From NCBI GenBank assembly GCA_947175495.1, contig CAMWNB010000015.1, forward strand, positions 1 to 45,334: a stretch of DNA of 45,334 nucleotides. The letters are read 5' to 3'. Origin of the DNA: an uncultured Porphyromonadaceae bacterium (GTDB lineage: Bacteria; Bacteroidota; Bacteroidia; Bacteroidales; Muribaculaceae). Shown here in pieces: positions 14,872-23,086 of the stretch; within the stretch, counting starts at the first letter, position 1; every line of letters starts with the position of its first letter. The notes beneath the pieces are model-generated. The model did no database searches. It had not been told where the DNA came from and saw only the letters and a list, made by a program, of their open reading frames with translations. The translations under genes were made by a program, and so were the position numbers.

Positions 14872-17698
14872 GCGATGGTAGTTTTGGAGTGGTACATTCG
14901 AGCACAAGATAAGCTATCGACTTGTATGGCACGCCGCTGTTGTCGGTCAGGCCTATCTCGCAGGTGCGGGAGTTGGAGTAGCCTTCGGTGGCGCCGGCGG
15001 CTGCGATGGCGGGGCGCAGCTTGCGCAGGCCCCACGCATTGAGTTCGGGATGAGTGAAACCCTTGTCGCCGGCAAAGCCGCAGCAACCCACCTCGGCAGG
15101 CACAGTGACACGGCGGCAGCACTTGCGCGCAAGAGCGATGATTTTGTCGGCCAGGCCCATGCGGCGCGTCGAGCAAGTGACGTGCACGGCCACGCTGCGG
15201 TCCACAGGGTGGAACTCCAGGTAGGGCGACAGCACATCGTGAATAAACTCTGCGGGCTCGTACAGGTGCATGCCCTTTATGTGCTCGCGCATGCGGTGCA
15301 GACACGGGCTCTGGTCGCACAACACCGGGTAGCGGCCGCCTTCCGAGGCCTTCAGCAGCGCTGCTTCCAGCTCGGCTGTCTTCGCATCGGCCACTTCGGG
15401 CATGCCCTTGCTTTCCCATATCATGCCGCAGCACAGGCGGTCCATGCCTTCGGGAAAAATCACCTCAAAACCGGCGCGCCCGCACAGCTGCACCACCACC
15501 TCGATGAGCTCGGGCAGCTTGCGGCCATGCTCGGGAGTGGCGCCCATGGCACGGTTGAGACACGAGGGAAAATAGACCACGCGGCGACGCTGGCCCGTGT
15601 GGGGAGCGGCGGCAACCGCACGGCCGGGATGCGAGGGACCGGGGAGCGCGGGAGTCCACAGAGGCACGCCCACGCTGTGGAGCGCGCGGCCCACGGCCGC
15701 CGTGGCCGACGGACCAAGCACGTCGGCAGCCACTCGTGCGGTGGCCAGAGTGGCGCGCAGGCCCGTGCTGATGCCGGCCAGATGGCGCGCGGCCCAGTCG
15801 CCCGCGCGGTAGCCGGCCGAGCCGGGCGGAAGCCTGCGCTCGCGGAAGCGGTGCACGAGGTCGGCCGTGTTGATGCGCATCGGACACGACGTGCTGCACA
15901 GGCCGTCGCCGGCGCAAGTGTCCACGCCGTAGTAGCGGAACGCGCGGTCCAGCGCGTCGGCCTCGCGCAGGGCGCCGAGAGTGGCCTCGGCGCGCAGGCG
16001 CGCCATCTCGCGCGCCACCACGATGCGCTGGCGCGCCGAAAGCGTCAGTCCGCAGCTCACGCAGTTCACCTCGCAGAAGCCGCACTCTATGCAGCGGTCC
16101 ACCGCGGCGTCGACGCGCGGCAGCGGCTTTATGTTGTGGATGAAACACTCGGGATCGTCGTTGAACACCACGCCGGGGTTTAGTATGCCCTGTGGGTCGA
16201 AGGTTGCCTTGAGGCGCTTCATCATCGTGTAGGCTTTCGTGCCCCACTCTTTCTCCACGAACGGCGCCATGTTGCGGCCCGTGCCGTGCTCGGCCTTGAG
16301 CGAGCCGTCGAAGCGGTCCACCACAAGTTCCTTCACTCCGAGCATGAGGCGACGGTAGCGCTCCACCTCCTCGGGAGTGTCGAAACTCTGGGAGATGACG
16401 AAGTGGAAGTTGCCCTCCATGGCGTGGCCGTAGATGCAGGCGTCGTCGTAGCCGCAGTCACGGATCAGCTCCACCAGGGCCACGGTGGCGTCGGGCAGGT
16501 CGTCGATATGGAAAGCCACGTCCTCTATGAGCACCGTAGTGCCCACGGGACGCGTGCCGCCGACGGCGGGAAACACGCCGCTGCGCATGCTCCACCAGGC
16601 GCCCGTCTCGGCGGGGTCGGTGGAGAAGTGGGCCTCGCGCACAAGGCGGAAAGGCGCCACCACGGCCATGATGGCGTCGATATTGGCCTGCAGGGCCTCG
16701 GGAGTGGCTGCCTTCGTGTCGAGCAGCAGGGCGGTGAGGCCGTCGGACACGCCTTCCGTGCCCACGCTCGCCAGCGATTTGGCGTCGAGCAGCTCGCAGC
16801 TGTCGATGGGCGCGTCCTTGCGCATCGCAACCACAGCCTCGGCAGCCTCGCGCATGCTCCCGAAATAGAGCATGGCGCTCGCTGCGCAGGGCAGGATGGC
16901 CGATGTGGCCATCGTCACCGAACTCAGGAAGGCGAGCGTGCCTTCGCTGCCCACCATGCAGTGGGCCATGATGTCGAAAGGATCGTCGAACTCTACGAAC
17001 GGACGCAGGTTCAGACCGGTCACGTTCTTGATGCTGTATTTGTAGCGGATGCGCGCCGTCAGCTCCTCGTCGGCGCGGATGTCGTCGCGGATGCTTTCTA
17101 TTTCGGCAAGCATCGCGGCGTGCGTGGCGCCGAAAGAGGCGCGGCTGGCGGCATCTGCCGTGTCGAGCACGGTGCCGTCGGCCAGCACTATGCGCGCCGA
17201 GCGCATGATGCTGTCGCTGTTGGCATGCGTGCCGCAGTTCATGCCGGATGCGTTGTTGGCCACGATGCCGCCCACCATCGCCGAACGCTTCGACGCGGGG
17301 TCGGGGTCAAACTTGCGGCCGTACGGACGCAGGATTTCATTCACTCGCTCGCCGATGATGCCCGGCTGCAGAGTGATGGTGGCCGCATCGGGGCCTATCG
17401 TGTAGCCCTCCCAGCTCTTTCCGGCCACGAGCAGCACCGAGTCGGTGACAGCCTGACCGCTGAGGCTCGTGCCTGCGGCGCGGAAAGTAACGGCCACGCC
17501 GTGGCGCGAGGCCAGACGCATGATTTCGCTCACCTGCTCCTCCGTGGCCGGCGAAAGCACGGCCTGCGGAAGCAGACGGTAGAAACCGGCGTCCGTGCCC
17601 CAGGCGAGGCGGCGCAGACGGTCGGTGAACATCACCGGCGCGGGGCGCAGTGCCCCCACGTCGGCAAGAAAATCCTGTATCCTTGAATTATCCGGCAT
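14864..17698 (-). CDS. FAD/Fe-S D-2-hydroxyacid (D-lactate) dehydrogenase-like protein
   Basis: This 944-residue fusion begins with an FAD-binding-4 domain (about 38-180: LLPQAVLSPATEEQV, FRAAGTSLSGQ, GGIVANNASGMNCGT). An FAD-oxidase C domain follows (about 225-510, ending HGTGRNMAPFVEKEWG and DPQGILNPG). Next is a ferredoxin-like module with cysteines at 536, 539, 542 and 546 and a second set at 595, 601 and 605. Two CCG motifs follow (RLCCGMIW and VGCCGFAGDKG). This layout is that of the YdiJ/Dld-type enzymes that pass electrons from D-lactate or other D-2-hydroxyacids to the respiratory chain. In an operon with murQ, D-lactate is the obvious substrate, but this is inferred. A cytoplasmic membrane-associated location is expected. 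Confidence 0.9.
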   Translation of the reverse strand: MPDNSRIQDFLADVGALRPAPVMFTDRLRRLAWGTDAGFYRLLPQAVLSPATEEQVSEIMRLASRHGVAVTFRAAGTSLSGQAVTDSVLLVAGKSWEGYTIGPDAATITLQPGIIGERVNEILRPYGRKFDPDPASKRSAMVGGIVANNASGMNCGTHANSDSIMRSARIVLADGTVLDTADAASRASFGATHAAMLAEIESIRDDIRADEELTARIRYKYSIKNVTGLNLRPFVEFDDPFDIMAHCMVGSEGTLAFLSSVTMATSAILPCAASAMLYFGSMREAAEAVVAMRKDAPIDSCELLDAKSLASVGTEGVSDGLTALLLDTKAATPEALQANIDAIMAVVAPFRLVREAHFSTDPAETGAWWSMRSGVFPAVGGTRPVGTTVLIEDVAFHIDDLPDATVALVELIRDCGYDDACIYGHAMEGNFHFVISQSFDTPEEVERYRRLMLGVKELVVDRFDGSLKAEHGTGRNMAPFVEKEWGTKAYTMMKRLKATFDPQGILNPGVVFNDDPECFIHNIKPLPRVDAAVDRCIECGFCEVNCVSCGLTLSARQRIVVAREMARLRAEATLGALREADALDRAFRYYGVDTCAGDGLCSTSCPMRINTADLVHRFRERRLPPGSAGYRAGDWAARHLAGISTGLRATLATARVAADVLGPSATAAVGRALHSVGVPLWTPALPGPSHPGRAVAAAPHTGQRRRVVYFPSCLNRAMGATPEHGRKLPELIEVVVQLCGRAGFEVIFPEGMDRLCCGMIWESKGMPEVADAKTAELEAALLKASEGGRYPVLCDQSPCLHRMREHIKGMHLYEPAEFIHDVLSPYLEFHPVDRSVAVHVTCSTRRMGLADKIIALARKCCRRVTVPAEVGCCGFAGDKGFTHPELNAWGLRKLRPAIAAAGATEGYSNSRTCEIGLTDNSGVPYKSIAYLVLECTTPKLPSHD

Positions 17699-17737
17699 AA
17701 TTTACAAAATTATGGTTTTTTCCGCTATCCGCCAAAA

Positions 17738-18970
17738 CTACTTGTAAAGATGATACTTCGAGGAGGCGGCGCGGAACGGCTCCACGTCCTTGTTCCAGTA
17801 GTCGAGCATGTCGGCCACGCGGTGGCGCGGAGTGAACAGACGGCGGATCTGCTTGCTGCCCACCACCTTGTCGAACATTCCGAAACGTTTCGAAGCCTCG
17901 GGCATGTCCATAACGCGGCGGTCGGGGTACATAGCGGCCAGCTCCTGCATGATGTAGAACTGTATCAGCGTCAACGGCGCGGCCTGCGCGTCGGTCACGT
18001 ATATCTCCACGCCCTGCAGGTCCTCGCCCTTGCCGGTGCTGTAGAACGGCTTGATGTGGATTGGGCGGAAAAGCACGCCGGGGATTTCAAGAGCGGTCAG
18101 ACGGCGGTTCAGCTCGGCGGCGTCAATCCAGTCGGCGGCCACAAGCTTGAAAGGAAGCGTGTAGCCGACACCGATGCTCACATAGTAGAGCTCGCCCAGA
18201 ATGCCTGTGGCGGGATAGTACAGAGCCGACTCGGCATTGGGCTGGTGGGGCGAAGGCAGCACCCAGGGCATGCCGGTGTCGCCGAAAGTCATGCGGCGTT
18301 CATAGCCCTCTATCGGCACCACGGTCAGCTTCGTCTTGGCGCCGCCGGGCACCAGGCCCTCGCCGTTCAGGTAGAGGGCGAGCTCGCCGGGAGTGAGACC
18401 GTAGAGATACGGAATCGGGAACTGGCTCACGAACGAGAAGCAACTGTCCTCCACCACGCATCCCTCGATTTTGTCGGCGCCGGCAGGATTCGGACGGTCA
18501 AGCACCACGAATTCCTTGCCCAGCTCGGCACACGTCTGCATGGCCAGGCCCATTGTGGAGATGAAAGTGAACGAGCGGCAGCCGTTGTCCTGGATGTCGT
18601 AGACGAGCACGTCCACGCTGTCGAGCATCTCGGCCGTCGGTTTGCGGTACTTGCCGTATATGCTGTAGACAGGCACTCCGGTGGCGGCATCCGTGCTGTT
18701 GCCCACATGGTCGCCGGCATGCACATCGCCGCGCACGCCGTGCTCGGGGCCGTAGAGCGCCGTGAGGCGCACGCCGGGAGCTTCATTGAGAATGTCTATG
18801 GTGCTGCGCAGCTTGTTGTCCACGCCGGAGGGATTGGTGATAAGTCCCACGCGCTTGCCCTGCAGGATGTCGAAATTGCGGTCGCGCAACACCTCGATGC
18901 CGGGCTTCACCTGTGCCACGGCCGCGATGGCGGCTGCGGCGGCTATGATAGTAATGGCTATACGTTTCAT
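17738..18970 (-). CDS. namZ: NamZ-family exo-beta-N-acetylmuramidase (DUF1343)
   Basis: This 410-residue exported protein has a signal peptide ending near AAVAQ. DUF1343 includes Bacillus subtilis NamZ, which removes MurNAc from the non-reducing end of peptidoglycan fragments. Family marks seen are GLITNPSGV (about 42-50), LYGPEHGVRGD with Glu76, YDIQDNGCRSFTF, VLDRPNPAG, GLTPGELA, and the C-terminal GVEIYVTD. Length is normal. It overlaps the transporter stop by 4 bp upstream and lies 39 bp ahead of the dehydrogenase, so release, import and breakdown of MurNAc are in one transcript. The catalytic assignment follows the family, not a direct test. Confidence 0.92.
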   Translation of the reverse strand: MKRIAITIIAAAAAIAAVAQVKPGIEVLRDRNFDILQGKRVGLITNPSGVDNKLRSTIDILNEAPGVRLTALYGPEHGVRGDVHAGDHVGNSTDAATGVPVYSIYGKYRKPTAEMLDSVDVLVYDIQDNGCRSFTFISTMGLAMQTCAELGKEFVVLDRPNPAGADKIEGCVVEDSCFSFVSQFPIPYLYGLTPGELALYLNGEGLVPGGAKTKLTVVPIEGYERRMTFGDTGMPWVLPSPHQPNAESALYYPATGILGELYYVSIGVGYTLPFKLVAADWIDAAELNRRLTALEIPGVLFRPIHIKPFYSTGKGEDLQGVEIYVTDAQAAPLTLIQFYIMQELAAMYPDRRVMDMPEASKRFGMFDKVVGSKQIRRLFTPRHRVADMLDYWNKDVEPFRAASSKYHLYK

Positions 18971-20859
18971 TCTTTTTCGATTTTACGTCCGAAATTGGGG
19001 TCGATTTTGAGGAAAGCGCACACACCGATGGTGGCTGCGCAGCATATCATGGTCCACACGAAGAAGTGGCGGTAGCCGATGGTCTCCTGCAGCCAGCCGG
19101 CAGCCATGCCGGGAAGCATCATGCCCAGAGCCATGAAGCCTGTGCAGATGGCATAGTGGGCCGTTTTGTGCTCGCCCTCGCTGAAGTAGATAAGGTAGAG
19201 CATATAGGCTGTGAAACCGAAACCGTAGCCGAACTGCTCGATGAACACACATGCGTTGATGGTCAGAAGCGAGTGGGTGGGCCAGTAGCTGAGATAGACG
19301 AAAGTCAGACACGTCAGCGACATGCTCCACGCCATAGGCCACAGCCATTTCTTCAGACCGCCGCGCGCAGCCACGATGCCGCCCACGATGCCGCCGATGG
19401 TCAGGCCGATGATGCCTACGGTGCCGTAGACAAAGCCCACCTCGCCGGTGCTCAAGCCAAGGCCGCCCTTGTCAATGGGGTCGAGCAGGAAGGGATTGAT
19501 GAGCTTGACGAGCTGCGCCTCGGGCAGGCGGTAGAGCAGCATGAAGGCCACAGCCACCCATATCTGCTTCTTTGCGAAGAAACTGCGGAATGTCTCGAAG
19601 AACTCGCGGAAAATGTCGGCAGAGCTGCGCTTCGCGCCATGCTCGCGGCTGTCCGATGCGGGGCGAGGCAGCGCCCAGCTGTGGTAGGCGGCCACGGCGA
19701 GGAAGAACGCCGACAGCACGGCGAACACCACGAGCCATGCCATCGGGATATTGCCGCTGGCGCCGTCGAAGCCGGCCGTTGTGGGCTGTTTGATTTTATG
19801 GTCGATGTCGTAGTAGAGCCATGCCGTGCGGTCCCAGTTGTTCTCGTCGAACACAAGGCGGTCGCCCTCCACGAGCTTTATGCCTGCGTCGCCGGCCGTG
19901 TGCGTCACGTTCAGCACCACGCTCTCGCCTGGCGCCGGACGCTTGGTCAGACGCACGCCGCGGATTGCAAACGTGTTGCTGGCGGCCTCGCCGGCAGCTT
20001 CGCGCTTCTCGCCGAAAGTCTCGGCCACCCAGCGGGTGAACGCGCCGGGGCCTTCGTCGGCCTTTACGGTCTCGGCGGTGGTTGCGGCAGGAGCCGCGGC
20101 GGCCACAAAGCCGTTGCGCTCATTGCTGCGGCGCACGCTGTCGCGCATCATGGCGGCATAGGTGCCGAAAGTCATCGGCTCGCCGTCCACCTCGATGATG
20201 GCAGGTGCCTTGACGGCCGTCACGGCGGCATTGTCGCCGGTGAAGAAACTCATCTCGGCGGGTTCGGCGGGGTCCTGCAGGGCCAGATCGGCCATCACCG
20301 GCGCCTCCCAGGCCACATAGGGGTCCACCTCTACGCCCACGCGCACTGCGTCCAGGCCCGTGCCGGTCTCGATAGCGCCGGCAAGCACCACGAGCAGGCC
20401 CTGGCCCACCACGGTGCTGACACGGTAGAACGTGCTGCGGATGCCCACGTACAGCGACTGCTCATGCTCCGTCAGCGCCAGCATGTAGAAGCCGTCGGCG
20501 GCGATGTCGTGCGTGGCCGAAGTGAAGCCCACTATCCAGAAGATAGCCAGCGTCAGCTGGAAAAACAGAGGGGTAGGAATGGTGAACGCGATGCCGGCCA
20601 GCGCGAAAGCGATGATCCACTGCATCGTCAGCGTCCACCAGCGCTTGGTGCGGATGATGTCGACAAAGGGGCTCCAGAAAGGCTTGATCACCCACGGCAG
20701 ATAGAGCCAGCCGGTGTAGAGCGCGATGTCGGTGTTGGAGATGCCGAGGCGCTTGTACATGATCACCGAGATGGTCATCACCGCCACATATGGCAGTCCC
20801 TGCGCGAAGTACAGCGTCGGTATCCACGCCCAGGGCGAGCGTTTTGTGCTTGATTTCAT
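18967..20859 (-). CDS. AmpG/MurT-like MFS transporter with a ~200-residue insertion
   Basis: This 630-residue protein is longer than ordinary AmpG-like permeases (about 420-490). The first half (1-163) has the family beginning WIPTLYFAQGLPYV, a YTGWLYLPWVIKPFWSPFVD loop and ATHDIAADG. Residues about 164-372 are hydrophilic, with a low-complexity Ala/Glu stretch and beta-rich segments (GVRLTKRPAPGESVVLNV). The remaining membrane helices follow (373 onward). The insertion falls between two helices and is probably a folded extracytoplasmic domain. AmpG imports muropeptides, and T. forsythia MurT imports MurNAc; the neighbourhood favours MurNAc or anhydro-sugars here. The gene lies 18 bp after spoIID. 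Confidence 0.88.
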   Translation of the reverse strand: MKSSTKRSPWAWIPTLYFAQGLPYVAVMTISVIMYKRLGISNTDIALYTGWLYLPWVIKPFWSPFVDIIRTKRWWTLTMQWIIAFALAGIAFTIPTPLFFQLTLAIFWIVGFTSATHDIAADGFYMLALTEHEQSLYVGIRSTFYRVSTVVGQGLLVVLAGAIETGTGLDAVRVGVEVDPYVAWEAPVMADLALQDPAEPAEMSFFTGDNAAVTAVKAPAIIEVDGEPMTFGTYAAMMRDSVRRSNERNGFVAAAAPAATTAETVKADEGPGAFTRWVAETFGEKREAAGEAASNTFAIRGVRLTKRPAPGESVVLNVTHTAGDAGIKLVEGDRLVFDENNWDRTAWLYYDIDHKIKQPTTAGFDGASGNIPMAWLVVFAVLSAFFLAVAAYHSWALPRPASDSREHGAKRSSADIFREFFETFRSFFAKKQIWVAVAFMLLYRLPEAQLVKLINPFLLDPIDKGGLGLSTGEVGFVYGTVGIIGLTIGGIVGGIVAARGGLKKWLWPMAWSMSLTCLTFVYLSYWPTHSLLTINACVFIEQFGYGFGFTAYMLYLIYFSEGEHKTAHYAICTGFMALGMMLPGMAAGWLQETIGYRHFFVWTMICCAATIGVCAFLKIDPNFGRKIEKE

Positions 20860-20877
20860 GATTACAGGTTGAATATG

Positions 20878-22158
20878 TCAATATTTCTTGATAAGTTCGG
20901 CGCCGGGGAAATAGTGGCCCAGGATGTCCTGCCACTTGTAGCCCTTCTCGGCCATCACGGCAGCGCCTATCTGGCACAGGCCCACACCGTGGCCCCAGCC
21001 GGCGCCGCGCAGCACGAAGTCGTCGCCGTCGCGGTCCACCACGAAGGCCGACGATTTCAGATGGCTCGTGCTCAGCGCATGGCGGATTTCAAGCTCCTTG
21101 CCGATAATCATGGAGCGGCGGGTGCCGGTGATGCGCAGGCGCACTATACGGCCCGACGTGCCGCGTTCCACGGCCTCCAGGTCGGTGATGGTGCCGAAAT
21201 CGATGCCTGTGCGCTCGCGCACGAGGTCGGAAAGCTCCTGCTGGGTGTAGCGCACGGTCCAGCGGAAGAAGTCGGCCGTCTCCTGGTCATAGTTGTTGAG
21301 CACCTGCGACAGCACGCGGCTGTCGGACGTGTTGCAGAACGCCTCGGGCGACGCCTCGATCCACGCGCGGGCACGCGGCTCGTACCGGAGATCGGGATAT
21401 ATCAGGCTGTCGGGCGCATCGCTGCGCACCGTCAGATAGCTGTGATGCACGGGCTCCCAGCAGTTCTCGAACAGCTCGAACACACCGCCGCAGCACTTGC
21501 TGAAGCGCGCGTCGGCCAGGCGGCCGGTCTCGGGGTCGGTGAGCACGACGCCGGCGGTGGCGTCGATGGCCTCGGCCACGGCGGCCGTGGTCTGGCGCGT
21601 CACACCCTGGTAGCGCTGGCAATGGTCGTCGGCACACACGTCAAACTCCGTGTGGTCCTCGCGGTCCTGCCAGCGCACGATTTCGCCGGGCGTCACCGTG
21701 CACGCATTGTACTCCGTGCCGGCCACAGCCTCGCGCTTGCTCATCTGCGCCAGCAGCCAGCTGCGCGAGATCACCGCATGCGCGCGAAGCAGCTCGGGCG
21801 ACGACGTGGCGCTCATCTCCGACGAAATCACGCTGCGCAGATACGATTCCACGCCCAGGCGGTTGATCACGATGATGCCGCCAGGGGCGGGACGCAGCGT
21901 CAGCGCGCCCGCAAACTGCTGGTTCTCGCGGCGCTCCCAGTGGAAGTCCACGCCTATCACAACATCCTTCACCTCAAACACGGCATCGGCCGTCTCGGGC
22001 TCGAACGTCATCTCCTCGGTCAGACCCTCGAAGCGCACGGGGCCGCTCACAACCTCGCCGTCGCTGCGGCGATAGCTGCCGCGGAAGTCAATCTCTACGG
22101 CCGGGGCCGTGAGTATGCCCACGGCCACGCGGGGCTCATTTGTATTGTTAACGCACAT
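20878..22158 (-). CDS. SpoIID/LytB-domain peptidoglycan-processing protein
   Basis: This 426-residue protein carries a SpoIID domain, known in spore formers as a lytic transglycosylase that cuts glycan strands already stripped of stem peptides. The core includes VINRLGVESYLRSVISSEM with the candidate catalytic Glu114, SPELLRAHAVISRSWLL, possible zinc ligands His169, Cys175 and Cys180, and the C-terminal GAGWGHGVGLCQIGA signature. No signal peptide is seen: the protein begins MCVNNTNEPRVAVG, and a TAG two codons upstream of the ATG blocks a longer start. It may stay in the cytoplasm or be exported differently. Its start overlaps the DUF4922 stop by 11 bp. Confidence 0.9.
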   Translation of the reverse strand: MCVNNTNEPRVAVGILTAPAVEIDFRGSYRRSDGEVVSGPVRFEGLTEEMTFEPETADAVFEVKDVVIGVDFHWERRENQQFAGALTLRPAPGGIIVINRLGVESYLRSVISSEMSATSSPELLRAHAVISRSWLLAQMSKREAVAGTEYNACTVTPGEIVRWQDREDHTEFDVCADDHCQRYQGVTRQTTAAVAEAIDATAGVVLTDPETGRLADARFSKCCGGVFELFENCWEPVHHSYLTVRSDAPDSLIYPDLRYEPRARAWIEASPEAFCNTSDSRVLSQVLNNYDQETADFFRWTVRYTQQELSDLVRERTGIDFGTITDLEAVERGTSGRIVRLRITGTRRSMIIGKELEIRHALSTSHLKSSAFVVDRDGDDFVLRGAGWGHGVGLCQIGAAVMAEKGYKWQDILGHYFPGAELIKKY

Positions 22159-23086
22159 TTTCTGCTATGGATGATATTTCTTCATTGTCAAGACAAAGCT
22201 CGCCGAACACGCGCTCAAGCAGCGCGGCGTCCACGCGCTCGAAGTCCTCGCGGCGCGGGGTGATGAAAGCGCCGCCCATGTCCACGCTCGCCGGGCTCAG
22301 CAGCATGCAGCCATCGCCCTCGGTGCCGTAGAAGCTCGGACGGTGGCGCTTGCGAGGCACCACCACCAGCCGCAGCGACGCAGGCGTGCCGTAGGCCAGG
22401 ATGTTGAGCATCGGCTCTTCCTCGCCCTCGGGCACAGGCATCGCGGCATAAAGACGGTCGAACAGGCGCTCGCCGGCTTCTGCCGTAGGCGCGTCTATCA
22501 CAAACACGTTCAGCGCAAGCGCCGTGCACAACGCCAGCACACCGCCCTCGGCATCCTCGGCCACAGTCTGCAGCTCGGCGCCCTCAAGCGCGCCGGCTAT
22601 CGTCAGAAAATCGCTGTTGCCGGCCTGGAAATGCATGTGGTCCGGAGCCGAAGCGCCGCAGCGCGGGCCGTTGTAGAACACGGTGTAGCCCTCCAGCTCG
22701 CCGGCAAGGCGAAGCATGTCGGCCACGCGTCCCTTTATGCGCTGGGGCGTATGCTCCGTGGCGGGGATGGTAAGATGGCGCGGGAAAATCGGGAAAGGAT
22801 TCACGAGCACCGTGTAGCGCCCGTCGCCCCACTCCAGACCGCGCTGCTCGGCGGGGCGGTTGGCCTCGCAGAGGAAGCACGGACGCTCGGCCAGCGAGCG
22901 CGCGTCCACCTTGGCGCCGCTCGACACTATGCGAGCGGGGTTGAACTGCACCTTCAGCGTCCAGCCGGGCAGCTCCACATGGCTCACCTCCACGCCCTCG
23001 AGTGCGCCGAAATTGCGCCCCGCAAGGGGCCATTCGGCACACTGCTCGCGCAGAAAATCCTCTATAATGGCGGCGTTCAGACTCAT
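22148..23086 (-). CDS. DUF4922 protein, GalT/HIT-like nucleotidyltransferase or phosphorylase fold
   Basis: This 312-residue protein matches DUF4922. Two features point to the galactose-1-phosphate uridylyltransferase / Ap4A-phosphorylase branch of the HIT superfamily. One is a zinc-type pair RPCFLCE (Cys70, Cys73) before NPFPIFPRHLTI; the other is ASAPDHMHFQAG with His150, His152 and Gln154, matching the catalytic HxHxQ. Such enzymes move nucleotidyl groups between phosphates or split NDP-sugars. It overlaps the glycosyltransferase by 4 bp, so the two may supply and use the same nucleotide sugar. No substrate is known. The ATG at 23086 is favoured; the long upstream open frame is a shadow of the glycosyltransferase. 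Confidence 0.85.
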   Translation of the reverse strand: MSLNAAIIEDFLREQCAEWPLAGRNFGALEGVEVSHVELPGWTLKVQFNPARIVSSGAKVDARSLAERPCFLCEANRPAEQRGLEWGDGRYTVLVNPFPIFPRHLTIPATEHTPQRIKGRVADMLRLAGELEGYTVFYNGPRCGASAPDHMHFQAGNSDFLTIAGALEGAELQTVAEDAEGGVLALCTALALNVFVIDAPTAEAGERLFDRLYAAMPVPEGEEEPMLNILAYGTPASLRLVVVPRKRHRPSFYGTEGDGCMLLSPASVDMGGAFITPRREDFERVDAALLERVFGELCLDNEEISSIAENVR

